In this document: positions 43,034-52,640 of the stretch, piece by piece | Numbering within the stretch: position 1 is the first letter of the stretch | How the letters are laid out: each line of letters opens with the position of its first letter | Assembly (NCBI GenBank): GCA_964486295.1 | Contig: CAZAMF010000002.1 | Span: 62,001-126,000, forward strand | DNA length: 64,000 nucleotides | Direction: 5' to 3' | Source: CALBZG01 sp964486295 | Lineage (GTDB): Bacteria; Bacillota; Clostridia; Peptostreptococcales; Anaerovoracaceae | Position numbers and translations under genes: made by a program | Notes under the pieces: model-generated | What the model was told of the DNA's origin: nothing | Seen by the model: the letters and a program-made list of their open reading frames with translations, nothing else | Databases searched by the model: none

Positions 43034-45334
43034 ATGAGTTATGTAAATAAAAGTGTCAGAAAACGGGATTCCATGGCTCTGGTCAAAGGAAAGCCTGTAT
43101 ATACCGATGATATTACTCAGGGTGAATATCTGATCGTAAAATTATTGAAGAGTCCTTATGCTCATGCGCTGATTGAGGAGATCAATACCGAAAGCGCGTT
43201 GAAGGTGCCGGGCATCGAATGCGTTCTGACATATCAGGATGTCCCTCAAGTCAGGTTTACAACGGCTGGACAGACTTATCCGGAATTAAGCCCATATGAT
43301 CGGCTGATTCTGGATCAGAGACTCCGGTGTGTCGGTGATCCGGTAGCCATTGTGGCAGGCTGGTCAGAAAAGGCCGTGGATAAAGCGTTGGGAACAATAA
43401 AAGTAAAATATCAGATACTCGAACCCATTACTGATTTCAGACTCGCAATGGACCATCAGATCATTGTACACCCGGAGGAGGATTTCAAAAGTCTTGTTGA
43501 GGTAGGTGCCGATCACAAAAGAAACTTGTGCGCATCGCAAACTTTTGAATTCGGGAATTTTGAAATCGAATACGAAAAGTGTCCATATAAGATCGAGCAG
43601 ACTTACAGTACGAAATCCAACAATCAGACACCCATGGAGACGTTCCGGACCTACACCTGCCTGGACGCTTTCGGTAGGCTCAACGTAATCAGTTCAACCC
43701 AGATTACCTTTCATGTCAGACGAATACTGGCGAATGCTCTTCAAATCCCGAAGCCCCGGATCCGCGTTATCAAACCACGAATCGGGGGAGGATTTGGCGC
43801 AAAGCAATCATCGGTGAGTGAAATCTATCCCGCTATTGTAACGATGAAAACCGGGAAACCCGCTAAAATAATTTATACGCGGAAGGAAAGTTTTACAAAC
43901 GGAAGGCCCAGACATCAAAGCGAAATCAGGATTCGGCTGGGCGCGGACGAGGATGGGATCGTAAGAGCGATCCATATGGATTCGCTTTGGAACGCCGGTG
44001 CATACGGAGACCATGGCCCAACTACAGTGGGGCTTTCCGGGCATAAGCCGCTTCCGATTTATTGCCATGCCAAGGCGTATAAATTTGATTATAACGTAGT
44101 GTATACCAACACAATGGGTGCGGGCGCCTATAGAGGTTATGGCGCGACTCAGGGCTTTTTTGCCCTGGAGTCTGCCGTCAATGAACTGGCTGCCCGATTG
44201 AATATGGATCCCACAGTCCTGAGGATGAAAAACATATTGAACCGGCAGCAAGTCGGAAATCATATGCCGGCATACTATAATGAAGTATTGCACAGCTGCA
44301 ATCTTGACAAATGTCTGGAGCGGGCGAAAGAAATGATCGGCTGGGACGGGAAATATCCGAAAAAGGAACAAAAAAACGGCAAAGTCAGAGCTGTGGGCTG
44401 TGCTGTCGCCATGCAGGGTTCAGGGATATCGGATGTTGATCTGGCCGCTGTTGAAATCCGGCTGAATGACGATGGATTTTATACTTTAATGATCGGTGCA
44501 TCCGATATGGGTACCGGCTGCGACACAATACTTGCCCAGATCGCAGCGGATTCTTTGAATTGTGAATTGGATCATATTGTCGTGCAGGGAGTAGACACGG
44601 ATTATTCACCATATGATAAAGGCTCCTATGCATCAAGCACCACATATGTCACCGGCATGGCCGTCGTGAAAGCCTGTGAATCCATGAATGCGAAAATTCT
44701 GGCTGAAGGGGCAAGACTTATGAATTGCGCATCGGAGGATGCCGAATTTGATGGCGAAACAGTCACTACTCTCGGCGGAAAGAATAGTATCAAACTGAAA
44801 GACCTTGCAAATCAATGCCTTGTGGGCACCAATCATTATCTGACAGCAAGCGCCTATCATTCCTCGCCGGTTTCGCCTCCGCCTTATATAGCAGGCGCAG
44901 TGGAAATAGAAATAGATATGCTGACAGGGAAAATCGACCTTCTGGATTTTGTTGCCGTTGTGGACGCGGGAACCTTGATCAATCCGAATCTTGCCCGGGT
45001 TCAAGCTGAGGGTGGGATTGCCCAGGGAATCGGCATGGCTCTTTATGAGGATGTCAGATATGACAGCAGAGGAAGAATGATGAACGACTCGTTCCTGCAG
45101 TATAAAATCCCTACGCGAATGGATGTCGGAAAAATCAGGGTTGAATTTGAAAGCAGTTATGAGCCGACCGGCCCGTATGGAGCAAAATCCATAGGGGAAG
45201 TTGTAATCAATACTTCCTGCCCCGCAATTGCTAATGCGGTTTTCAATGCGACAGGGGTGCAGGTACGCAGTTTGCCGATAACCGGAGAAAAAATTATAAT
45301 GGCACTGATGAAAGGGCTGAATTTTGCTGAATAG
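43034..45334 (+). CDS. Molybdenum hydroxylase large subunit (xanthine dehydrogenase-type)
   Basis: About 766 residues, the usual size of a separate molybdopterin-binding subunit. It has KPVYTDDI at the N-terminus, PRIGGGFGAKQ near residue 250, GAYRGYGATQGFFALES for the cofactor, GASDMGTGCDTILAQIAAD, and near the C-terminus GPYGAKSIGEV, whose Glu is the catalytic base equivalent. Class is certain; substrate (xanthine, nicotinate or another N-heterocycle) is not. The ATG at 43034 follows AGGAGGGG. Neighbouring sufCB could serve its Fe-S clusters. No xdhC-type sulfurase or pterin genes are adjacent. Confidence 0.88.
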   Translation: MSYVNKSVRKRDSMALVKGKPVYTDDITQGEYLIVKLLKSPYAHALIEEINTESALKVPGIECVLTYQDVPQVRFTTAGQTYPELSPYDRLILDQRLRCVGDPVAIVAGWSEKAVDKALGTIKVKYQILEPITDFRLAMDHQIIVHPEEDFKSLVEVGADHKRNLCASQTFEFGNFEIEYEKCPYKIEQTYSTKSNNQTPMETFRTYTCLDAFGRLNVISSTQITFHVRRILANALQIPKPRIRVIKPRIGGGFGAKQSSVSEIYPAIVTMKTGKPAKIIYTRKESFTNGRPRHQSEIRIRLGADEDGIVRAIHMDSLWNAGAYGDHGPTTVGLSGHKPLPIYCHAKAYKFDYNVVYTNTMGAGAYRGYGATQGFFALESAVNELAARLNMDPTVLRMKNILNRQQVGNHMPAYYNEVLHSCNLDKCLERAKEMIGWDGKYPKKEQKNGKVRAVGCAVAMQGSGISDVDLAAVEIRLNDDGFYTLMIGASDMGTGCDTILAQIAADSLNCELDHIVVQGVDTDYSPYDKGSYASSTTYVTGMAVVKACESMNAKILAEGARLMNCASEDAEFDGETVTTLGGKNSIKLKDLANQCLVGTNHYLTASAYHSSPVSPPPYIAGAVEIEIDMLTGKIDLLDFVAVVDAGTLINPNLARVQAEGGIAQGIGMALYEDVRYDSRGRMMNDSFLQYKIPTRMDVGKIRVEFESSYEPTGPYGAKSIGEVVINTSCPAIANAVFNATGVQVRSLPITGEKIIMALMKGLNFAE

Positions 45335-46397
45335 ATTATTGAATTTGGGATTTACCGATAGATACATACAGGAAGCTACTCTCTTCCCGGGATATTTCCT
45401 GGGAAGAGTGATTTCACAATCAAAAGATATCTATATGGTTGCGCTTGAAAATTGCGACATTACTGCCGAGATATCGGGAAAGCTACGCTATTCCGCACAA
45501 GCCCTGACGGATTATCCCGCCGTAGGTGATTTTGTCATGCTGGACCGGGATACCGATGAAAAGGGAAATGCCATCATACATCATATACTGACGCGAAAAA
45601 GCGCCTTTATCCGCAAGGCCGCAGGAACCTCCCACGATAGTCAGGTGGTGGCTGCTAATATCGATATGATATTCATCTGCATGTCTCTAAATCTCGATTT
45701 TAATCTTCGCAGATTGGAGCGTTATCTATCCATATCCTGGAGCAGCGGAGCTGTTCCTGTGATTGTCCTTACAAAATCCGATTTATGCGAAAATACGGAT
45801 CTGAAATTGACCGAAATCGAAAGGGTCGCATTAGGAGTCGATATTCTGGTGACTTCAGGCATGGAAGAGGATGGCTATCAAGCAATACTGAAGTACATGA
45901 TTCCCGGAAGGACGGTGGCCTTTGCGGGTTCTTCAGGCGTGGGTAAATCGACTCTGATCAACCGGCTGCTGGGAAACAATGTGATCAGGACCAATGAAAT
46001 CCGCAAGGATGACAGAGGACGGCATACAACAACCAGACGGGATCTGATTCTTCTTCCGAATGGAGGAGCCGTCATCGATACACCCGGCATGCGCGAACTG
46101 GGGATCGAAAGCGCGGATACCGGTAAAGCGTTTTCAGATATTGAAGAACTGGCGCAAAGCTGCAGATTTAAGAACTGCCGTCACGAGAACGAGCCTGGCT
46201 GCGAAGTGAGACAGGCCATTCTTGACGGGACACTTTCTGAAGAAAGGCTGCAGAATTATAAAAAACTAGAGAAAGAAGCGATTTATGAAGGGATGAACTT
46301 CAAGGAAATCGAGAAAGAAAAGATCAGCCAGATGTTTTCAGAATTTGGAGGTATTAAAAATGCAAGGGACTTTGCAAAGTCAAAAAATAAAAAATAG
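45324..46397 (+). CDS. rsgA: Ribosome small subunit-dependent GTPase A
   Basis: A 357-residue circularly permuted GTPase. After the OB-fold N-terminus come TKSDLCE (G4), AGSSGVGKSTLINRLLG (G1), DDRGRHTTT (G2), DTPGMRELG (G3), and the C-terminal zinc motif CRFKNCRHENEPGC. It tests the maturing 30S decoding centre. Somewhat longer than usual (about 300). TTG start at 45324 overlaps the 3' end of the large hydroxylase subunit by 11 bp, with AAAGGG upstream. Confidence 0.93.
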   Translation: MLNRLLNLGFTDRYIQEATLFPGYFLGRVISQSKDIYMVALENCDITAEISGKLRYSAQALTDYPAVGDFVMLDRDTDEKGNAIIHHILTRKSAFIRKAAGTSHDSQVVAANIDMIFICMSLNLDFNLRRLERYLSISWSSGAVPVIVLTKSDLCENTDLKLTEIERVALGVDILVTSGMEEDGYQAILKYMIPGRTVAFAGSSGVGKSTLINRLLGNNVIRTNEIRKDDRGRHTTTRRDLILLPNGGAVIDTPGMRELGIESADTGKAFSDIEELAQSCRFKNCRHENEPGCEVRQAILDGTLSEERLQNYKKLEKEAIYEGMNFKEIEKEKISQMFSEFGGIKNARDFAKSKNKK

Positions 46398-46602
46398 GAA
46401 ATGATTCCTTGTTATGTTATAATAAAGAAGCTTTAATAACCGGTTGAACGAAAAAACTATGATTTAACTGCTCCTCTGGCCGCCGGCCATCTTTTTCTTT
46501 ACCCATTAAGATTAAGTTGAACAGTTTACTTATTAACTCATCTGGATAGCTATGACGAGATTATTTTTAATGGGGAAAAAATAGATAAAAAATAGGAGTA
46601 AA
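46398..46602 (+). promoter_or_regulatory. Promoter and long leader of the DEAD-box helicase gene
   Basis: An extended -10 TGTTATAAT lies at 46415-46423, which would give a leader of about 170 nt before the helicase ATG. The leader contains a GC-rich hairpin TGGCC..GGCCA near 46480 and several T-rich runs. Long 5' leaders are common on cold-inducible helicase mRNAs. No known riboswitch is recognisable. Confidence 0.45.
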
Positions 46603-47838
46603 ATGCAATTTAAGGAACTAAACATTAATACGGCAATACTGAAGGCGTTAAAGAATGAGAATTATGAGTCGCCTACGCCGATTCAGGAAGCAGCGATACC
46701 AATAATTTTAGAGGGCAGGGACCTTCTTGGCTGCGCACAGACGGGCACCGGAAAAACAGCAGCATTCGCTATTCCGACACTGCAACTGCTGAGCCTGAAA
46801 AACGAAGCATCGAATCCGGGCAGAAGTGCCCGCGGTCTTGTATTGACCCCGACAAGAGAGCTTGCGCTGCAAATTTATGACAGCTTTTGCGCTTATGGGA
46901 AATATACAAAAATTAAAACTTGCGCCATATTTGGCGGGGTGCCGCAAAATCCTCAAATAAATAAACTAAAGCGCGGCATCGATGTTCTTGTGGCAACACC
47001 CGGCAGATTGAACGATCTGATGGACCGTGGCCTGGTGGATTTGAGGAATATCGAAATATTGATCCTGGATGAAGCCGACCGCATGCTGGATATGGGCTTC
47101 ATAAATGATGTGAAAAAAATCGTATCCAAAACACCGGATCAAAGGCAGACGCTGTTGTTTTCTGCCACAATGCCTTTATCAATAGCTGAAATGGCCAGGA
47201 AAATTCTAAAAAATCCGTTGAAAATAGAAGTCACTCCGGACTCGCCGGTGGTCGAAGCCATTGACCAATTTATTTATTATGTTGATAAGGAAAATAAACC
47301 GAGCCTGCTGATCGATGTATTGAAGAGCAAAACTGTTGAATCGGCGCTGGTTTTTGCCAGAACAAAACATGGAGCTGACAAGGTCGTTAAGCAATTAGCC
47401 AAGGGCAATATTACTGCCCACGCTATTCATGGGAACAAGTCTCAAGGTGCTCGCCAAAACGCCTTGAATAATTTTAAAAACGGAAACTCACGGGTCCTTG
47501 TTGCGACAGATATTGCAGCTAGAGGAATTGATATCGAAGGGCTTTCTCACGTCATAAACTATGATTTGCCCTATGAACCGGAAACCTATGTACATCGCAT
47601 CGGCAGGACCGGCAGGGCAGGGCTCGACGGCGCGGCGATTTCTTTCTGCGATTTCGATGAGATAAAACTTCTTTCAGGAATAGAAAAACTCATCGGAAAA
47701 CAAATTAATGAGATCGAAGACAATCCGTATCCGATGCTTAATAATTCACAAGCCATAGAGGCAGCCAGACCAAGACCTAAAACCATGAAATCGCCTCATT
47801 ACAGAAGTGAAAATAACAGACGGGCTCATCATAAATGA
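46603..47838 (+). CDS. DEAD-box RNA helicase (RhlE-like)
   Basis: A 411-residue helicase with all core motifs: TPIQEAAIP (Q), AQTGTGKT (I), PTRELA (Ia), TPGRL (Ib), DEAD (II), SAT (III), ARGIDIEG (V) and HRIGRTGRAG (VI). The short basic C-terminal tail (RPRPKTMKS...NRRAHHK) is the RhlE form and would aid RNA binding. It likely remodels mRNA or ribosomal RNA, especially in the cold. AGGAG precedes the ATG. The last codons and the stop lie inside the terminator hairpin. Confidence 0.93.
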   Translation: MQFKELNINTAILKALKNENYESPTPIQEAAIPIILEGRDLLGCAQTGTGKTAAFAIPTLQLLSLKNEASNPGRSARGLVLTPTRELALQIYDSFCAYGKYTKIKTCAIFGGVPQNPQINKLKRGIDVLVATPGRLNDLMDRGLVDLRNIEILILDEADRMLDMGFINDVKKIVSKTPDQRQTLLFSATMPLSIAEMARKILKNPLKIEVTPDSPVVEAIDQFIYYVDKENKPSLLIDVLKSKTVESALVFARTKHGADKVVKQLAKGNITAHAIHGNKSQGARQNALNNFKNGNSRVLVATDIAARGIDIEGLSHVINYDLPYEPETYVHRIGRTGRAGLDGAAISFCDFDEIKLLSGIEKLIGKQINEIEDNPYPMLNNSQAIEAARPRPKTMKSPHYRSENNRRAHHK

Positions 47839-47853
47839 TGAGCCCGTCTTTAT
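47818..47853. terminator. Bidirectional terminator overlapping the helicase stop codon
   Basis: AGACGGGCTCATCAT (47818-47832) and its perfect complement (47835-47849) form a 15-bp stem followed by TTTAT. The helicase TGA at 47836-47838 is within the second arm. It lies between convergent genes. Confidence 0.85.
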
Positions 47854-47893
47854 GTCACAATTTTTAAGACGAATTTAAATTAGTAAGGTAGCA

Positions 47894-48658
47894 TTAGTAA
47901 GCAGTCCATCCGGCATCCACTGCAATACATTGTCCGTTGATCATTGAGGAGTCGTCGCTTGCCAGAAAAACTGCAACTTTTGCCACCTCTGCCGGTTCTC
48001 CATACCGCGGATTCAGCACCAAACCGATGCCGGTCCTTGCGGCCCCTTCCTGATTGATGTGCTGCATGAATTCTCCGCTTGCAATTTCGGTTTTAATCCC
48101 ACCAGGACAAATGGCGTTACATCTGATATTCTTCAGTGCATACATAAATGCCGTATTTTTTGTTAAACCGACTACCGCATGTTTGCTGGCTATATAAGTG
48201 GCACCGGCTACACCGCCACGGAAACCGCCAACTGAAGCAATATTAATGATCACACCGCCGCCAGTGGATTCAAAATACTTCACGGTTTTCCTCATAGCAT
48301 ATAAAGCCGCTTTGACATTAATGTTGAATACCTTATCAAACATCTCGTCGGTGACATCTCCGACACCGCTCATATCATCCATGATACCTGCGTTGTTTAC
48401 AAGAATATCCAGCTTTCCGAATATTTTTACTGCTTCATCCACCATGGCTTCAACATTGTCCTTATTGGCCAGATCCGCGGAGTAGGCCGTGATTTTACCT
48501 TCGAAGTCTTTGGTTTGCTCAACGAGATCATTTAATCTGTCCGCTCTGCGGGCTACTGCCAGAACGTTGCCGCCTTCTTTTGCAAAATGGAAAGCGATTT
48601 CTCTCCCCATGCCAGAGCTGGCACCGGTTACGATAGCGTTTTTGCCTTTCAGTTTCAT
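47894..48658 (-). CDS. SDR-family oxidoreductase (FabG-like)
   Basis: A 254-residue classical SDR: VTGASSGMGREIA for cofactor binding, NNAGIMDD, the catalytic Ser in NIASVGG, YIASKHA for Tyr/Lys, and PGGIKTEIA. The length and GQCIAVDAGWTAY C-terminus are FabG/3-alpha-HSD like. Substrate unknown; cofactor probably NAD(P). Start at 48658 has AAAGGAGG about 6 nt upstream; the open frame extends eight codons further without a site. Monocistronic, convergent with the helicase. Confidence 0.88.
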   Translation of the reverse strand: MKLKGKNAIVTGASSGMGREIAFHFAKEGGNVLAVARRADRLNDLVEQTKDFEGKITAYSADLANKDNVEAMVDEAVKIFGKLDILVNNAGIMDDMSGVGDVTDEMFDKVFNINVKAALYAMRKTVKYFESTGGGVIINIASVGGFRGGVAGATYIASKHAVVGLTKNTAFMYALKNIRCNAICPGGIKTEIASGEFMQHINQEGAARTGIGLVLNPRYGEPAEVAKVAVFLASDDSSMINGQCIAVDAGWTAY

Positions 48659-48786
48659 GTCAACCTCCTTTTCTGCCGTCAAAATACAAGATTGATTTAG
48701 AGCTTTTCTTAATGATACTATCGGTGAAATTTGATGTCAATCAGAACAATCTGAAAATTACGGGAATGTATTCCATAGGGACGCCT

Positions 48787-48816
48787 TTGACTTGAACCGT
48801 CACACTATGGTATCAT
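48787..48816 (+). promoter_or_regulatory. Putative promoter of uvsE
   Basis: TTGACT (48787-48792) and TATCAT (48811-48816) with 18 bp spacing lie 34 bp before the start of the UV endonuclease gene. Confidence 0.45.
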
Positions 48817-48849
48817 TACAGCTAATAGGCAGGGTTTGGGAGGATGATG

Positions 48850-50106
48850 ATGAGTATCGGTTATGCATGCCTGACGCTGGGGGTAAAAAACACCGAATTT
48901 AAAAGCTGTATTATGAAGAATGCCGATGGTGCCACACTGACTAAGCTGATTGGCCATAACCTGAAGGTATTAGACCATATGATCGATTACAATATCAGTA
49001 ATGATATCAGGCTTTTCAGAATCAGTTCGGATATCATCCCTTTTGGCTCCAGCCCGGTGAATAAGCTCCTCTGGTGGGAAATCTTTGACGATCATTTGAA
49101 AGCCATCGGCCAAAAAATTAAAAGAAACCGGATACGCGTATCCATGCATCCCGGGCAGTATACGGTGATCAATTCAAATAACAAAGACGTCGTGAAGAGG
49201 GCAATCGATGATCTGGAGTATCACAACAGAGTATTATCCGGTCTGGGTGTGGACGCATCCCACAAGATCATTCTGCATGTCGGAGGTGTCTATAACGATA
49301 AAACGCAAGCCGTTGCACGATTCGCTTCGAATTTTGAGAAGCTTGGAGATTCAATCAAGCAGCGTCTAGTGATAGAGAATGATGAGAAGTTATATCATAT
49401 CCTGGATGTATTAGAAATCGGCAACGAACTTCAGATCCCAGTTGTATATGACAACCTCCATAATGCCGTCAATCCTTTTGATCCATGCAAAAGCGACAAG
49501 TATTGGATCGATCAGTGCGAACGCACCTGGAAGGACCAGGACGGTTTACAGAAAACGCACTACTCCCAGCAGAATCCACTAAAGAAACCAGGAGCTCATT
49601 CAGACAGCATCAGGATCCGCCCTTTTATGGAATATTATGATTCGCTGGAGTCAAAAAATGTTGATATAATGCTGGAAGTGAAAGATAAGAACATTTCAGC
49701 TGTAAAATGTATCAACTGTATACAGCATGATCTGAAAAAAACCGGATTGGAAAAAGAGTGGGGCCGATATAAATACAAAATACTGGAGAATTCTCAGGCG
49801 GCATACCTTGAGATACGTAAATGCTTTCGTGAAGGTCAAAAACCGAAAGCGATTGATTTTTACAGCCTGATTGAAGAAGCGCTGAGTAACATACCGGATC
49901 CCGGCAGTTTTAGGAATGCTGCCCAGCATGTGTGGGGTTATTTCAAAAATCTTGCTACAGAAAAGGAAAAAAAAGCATTTGCTGTTTTGCTGGAAAATCT
50001 GGAAGGCAATGCAAATTCATTCTCAGCGGTTAAAAAGTTTCTGCTGAGGATGGCCGTCAGATATGATCAGGACTATTTGCTGGAGTCGTATTATTTCGTC
50101 TTATAA
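48850..50106 (+). CDS. uvsE: UV DNA damage endonuclease (UvsE/UVDE) with C-terminal extension
   Basis: About 418 residues. The TIM-barrel UVDE core covers about residues 1-300: IGYACLTLGV, RISSDIIPFGS, SMHPGQYTVIN, HVGGVYNDK, IENDEK and VYDNLHN, with the metal His/Glu residues in place. It nicks 5' to UV photoproducts and other distortions. About 100 further residues of helical, charged sequence follow, so the protein is longer than Bacillus UvsE (about 320). Three ATG codons occur in a row at 48844, 48847 and 48850; GGGAGG spacing favours the last. Confidence 0.9.
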   Translation: MSIGYACLTLGVKNTEFKSCIMKNADGATLTKLIGHNLKVLDHMIDYNISNDIRLFRISSDIIPFGSSPVNKLLWWEIFDDHLKAIGQKIKRNRIRVSMHPGQYTVINSNNKDVVKRAIDDLEYHNRVLSGLGVDASHKIILHVGGVYNDKTQAVARFASNFEKLGDSIKQRLVIENDEKLYHILDVLEIGNELQIPVVYDNLHNAVNPFDPCKSDKYWIDQCERTWKDQDGLQKTHYSQQNPLKKPGAHSDSIRIRPFMEYYDSLESKNVDIMLEVKDKNISAVKCINCIQHDLKKTGLEKEWGRYKYKILENSQAAYLEIRKCFREGQKPKAIDFYSLIEEALSNIPDPGSFRNAAQHVWGYFKNLATEKEKKAFAVLLENLEGNANSFSAVKKFLLRMAVRYDQDYLLESYYFVL

Positions 50107-50127
50107 ATTATCTGGGAGCGAAGCTAA

Positions 50128-51024
50128 ATGAATGGAGAAGATTTTTACAAAAGTCTATTGCAGAATATTTATGAAGGGGTCTATTTTGTAGACAACGACA
50201 GAAAAATCACTTTCTGGAACAAAGGGGCCGAAAGGATCACCGGATTCACGGCGTCTGAGGTCATGAACAATTTCTGTTACAACCATATTCTTAACCATGT
50301 CAATGAGGAAGGTGAGGAATTATGCCTGAAAGGCTGTCCGCTGCACCAAACCATCCAGGATGGCGAAATGCGGGAAGCTGCGGTTTTCCTTCATCATAAG
50401 CAAGGGCATCGGATCCCCGTTTCCATCAGGACGATTGCCATAAAAGAGAAGGGCAGAACGATCGGCGCCATTGAAGTTTTCAAAGACGATACAGAGCAGC
50501 AGGGAATCGCAAAGGAAATCGAAAAATTGAAGGATCTGGCGCTGAACGATCCGTTGACCGGCTTGCCGAACAGACGTTATATCGAATCTTTTCTGAATTC
50601 AAAGATGAACGAATTTTTCTCGCTGGGGATACCATTCGGTGTCGCTTTCATGGACATCGATAAGTTCAAGGAATTCAACGACAATTACGGACATGACGTC
50701 GGAGATGAAGTGCTGAAAATGGTCGCAAAAACTTTCAGAGGGGTAGTCAGAAGCAATGACCTCATCGGAAGATGGGGAGGAGAAGAGTTTTTGGCTGCCT
50801 TTTCGGGCGTAGATGAAGAAAGCCTATGCAATGTATCAGAGAAACTGAGAGCTCTGATTGAACGGGCCTCACTGAAAAAAGGCGGCGAATCACTTAAGGT
50901 CACGATTTCAATCGGATCAACACTCTTCACAGAAGAGGACACGATAGAAACAGTCATCAGTCGAGCGGATGCATTGCTTTACAAAAGCAAATCGGAAGGC
51001 CGCAATAAGGTCAACTGCGGCTGA
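50128..51024 (+). CDS. PAS-GGDEF diguanylate cyclase
   Basis: A 298-residue soluble sensor enzyme. A PAS domain (about 5-122; VDNDRKITFWNKGAERITGF) contains cysteines C50, C66 and C70, a possible redox or cofactor site. A short helix leads to the GGDEF domain (about 140-298): DPLTGLPNRR, MDIDKFKEFND with the metal Asp, and an intact GGEEF at 217-221, so it should make c-di-GMP. RSND at 208-211, five residues before GGEEF, is an intact inhibitory I-site. Two class I c-di-GMP riboswitches in the window are candidate targets. It starts 22 bp after uvsE. Confidence 0.92.
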   Translation: MNGEDFYKSLLQNIYEGVYFVDNDRKITFWNKGAERITGFTASEVMNNFCYNHILNHVNEEGEELCLKGCPLHQTIQDGEMREAAVFLHHKQGHRIPVSIRTIAIKEKGRTIGAIEVFKDDTEQQGIAKEIEKLKDLALNDPLTGLPNRRYIESFLNSKMNEFFSLGIPFGVAFMDIDKFKEFNDNYGHDVGDEVLKMVAKTFRGVVRSNDLIGRWGGEEFLAAFSGVDEESLCNVSEKLRALIERASLKKGGESLKVTISIGSTLFTEEDTIETVISRADALLYKSKSEGRNKVNCG

Positions 51025-51051
51025 TCACTGCAGCGGGTCTCAACAGTAAAT

Positions 51052-52398
51052 TTATTCAGTTATTTCTTCAAGGGACTTTCCTTTTGTTTCCTGCCCGAAT
51101 AAAGCGACAACAACAGCAACTGCGCCGAAGACAGCTGTCAGCATGACAAAGACATAAGTGTATCCCGTAGCTTCACCGTAGTGGTTATAAATGACGGGAA
51201 CGATAAATGGAGCGATAAATGCGCCTACGCGTCCGAAGGCCGAAGCCCAGCCCGCACCGGTGGCTCTTGCAACGGTAGGATACATTTCGGGCGTATAAGC
51301 ATAAACACACCCCCAAGTGCCCAGACTGAAGAAATAGAGCAGGCAGCCAAACAGGATCACTTCATTGACACTTCCCGCATGCCCGAATAACCAGGATGCC
51401 GCTGCCGTGCCAATGAAATATAAGGTCAGGACAGGCTTTCTTCCGATTTTCTCAATCAGATAAGCAGCACTGAAATATCCCGGAAGCTGCGCCAGACACA
51501 TAATCAAAGTGAATTCAAAACTTTTTACCATTGCGAATCCTTTGCCCATCAGAAGTGTCGGAGTCCACAGCACAAACCCGTAGTAGCCGAAATTAATGCC
51601 GAACCAGATCACCCACAGCACGATTGTGGTTCTGATATATTTTTTGGACCAAAGTTCAGTCAGAGAAACACTGAGTTTGTGATTATTATTAGCTTCGATT
51701 CCGGAAGCGGAATTATTGTCAAATTTTATACCTGCCTGTGTTTCCATTTTTCTTAAAATTGCATCGGCCTCGGCGGTTTTTCCCACCGATTCAAGATATC
51801 GCGGGGATTCGGGCACCGCTTTTCTCAAATAAGCTGCAAACAAAGCAGGTACAGCTCCAACCCAGAAGGCCATTCTCCAGCCATATACCGGGATCAGTAA
51901 ATAGGCAACAAGTGCAGCAAGAATCCAGCCCCAAGCCCAGAAACTTTCGAGAAGGATTACATTACGCCCTCGGATCCTGACCGGTGAAAATTCGCTGACC
52001 AACGTCGATGCGGCCGGCAATTCGCCGCCCAGGCCGAAGCCTGTGAAAAATCTCAGGATCAACAGCATGCCGAAATTAATGGCAAAGCCTGAAAGCGCAC
52101 TGGCAACTCCATAGATGATCAGTGTCCACATGATTACAAAACGCCGTCCCCAACGGTCCGCAGCCATTCCTGACAGTGCGGCCCCCAGCGCCATGCCAAG
52201 CATGCCGATACTTCCCAGAAACCCTAATTGGGAAGTCGTCAGATTCCAGTCAGTGCTGATGGCAGCCATGACTCCTGAAACCATGCCTTGATCCATTGCG
52301 TCAAATGTCCAGCCAATGCCGGTGAGAAGAAGAACTTTCTTCATAAGGGGAGTGAAAGGCAGCCGGTCTATCCGATTTGCAACATGTATCATTCTCAT
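51052..52398 (-). CDS. Major facilitator superfamily transporter (NiaP/sugar-porter-like)
   Basis: A 448-residue, 12-helix MFS protein. It has DAMDQGMVSGVMAAI in helix 1, GMAADRWGRR between helices 2 and 3, RFFTGFGLGGELPAA, VPESPRYLES before the central loop and EKIGRKPVL, features of the sugar-porter/aromatic-acid branch. The D..D in helix 1 and overall pattern resemble the niacin transporter NiaP and YceI, so a small organic acid or vitamin is a reasonable guess, not a demonstrated substrate. GAAGAGG is close to the first ATG and 8 nt from ATG 52392, so the start may be two codons later. Confidence 0.85.
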   Translation of the reverse strand: MRMIHVANRIDRLPFTPLMKKVLLLTGIGWTFDAMDQGMVSGVMAAISTDWNLTTSQLGFLGSIGMLGMALGAALSGMAADRWGRRFVIMWTLIIYGVASALSGFAINFGMLLILRFFTGFGLGGELPAASTLVSEFSPVRIRGRNVILLESFWAWGWILAALVAYLLIPVYGWRMAFWVGAVPALFAAYLRKAVPESPRYLESVGKTAEADAILRKMETQAGIKFDNNSASGIEANNNHKLSVSLTELWSKKYIRTTIVLWVIWFGINFGYYGFVLWTPTLLMGKGFAMVKSFEFTLIMCLAQLPGYFSAAYLIEKIGRKPVLTLYFIGTAAASWLFGHAGSVNEVILFGCLLYFFSLGTWGCVYAYTPEMYPTVARATGAGWASAFGRVGAFIAPFIVPVIYNHYGEATGYTYVFVMLTAVFGAVAVVVALFGQETKGKSLEEITE

Positions 52399-52640
52399 AT
52401 CCTCTTCTCTGCTCTGTTTATATAGATCCTATGATGATCGTATCATTATCAATTGTTATACAGGTGTCTTGTCAGATCACAAATCAGTATACTATTTCAG
52501 GAGAAATTAATCAAACCAAATATTCGCAAGTTTGAAAATATGTGCTAACTTAAGGTTTTATAGTGTATATATTATCTATATTCAATAAAAGATCATTAAG
52601 CCGAACCAGCCGCGTGCTGAATGAATAAGGAGAAAACGAT
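52399..52640. other. Gap between divergent genes, nothing clear
   Basis: About 240 bp of AT-rich sequence between the MFS and DUF937 genes. It must hold two divergent promoters, but no pair of hexamers at normal spacing was convincing and no structured RNA was recognised. Confidence 0.3.

Noticed and set aside
44633..45367. Minus-strand open frame of 244 codons
   Set aside because: Shadow of the large molybdenum hydroxylase subunit gene; no domain or start signal.
52469..52493. TTGTCA and TATACT as a promoter for the DUF937 gene
   Set aside because: The spacing is only 13 bp, too short for a normal sigma-A promoter.
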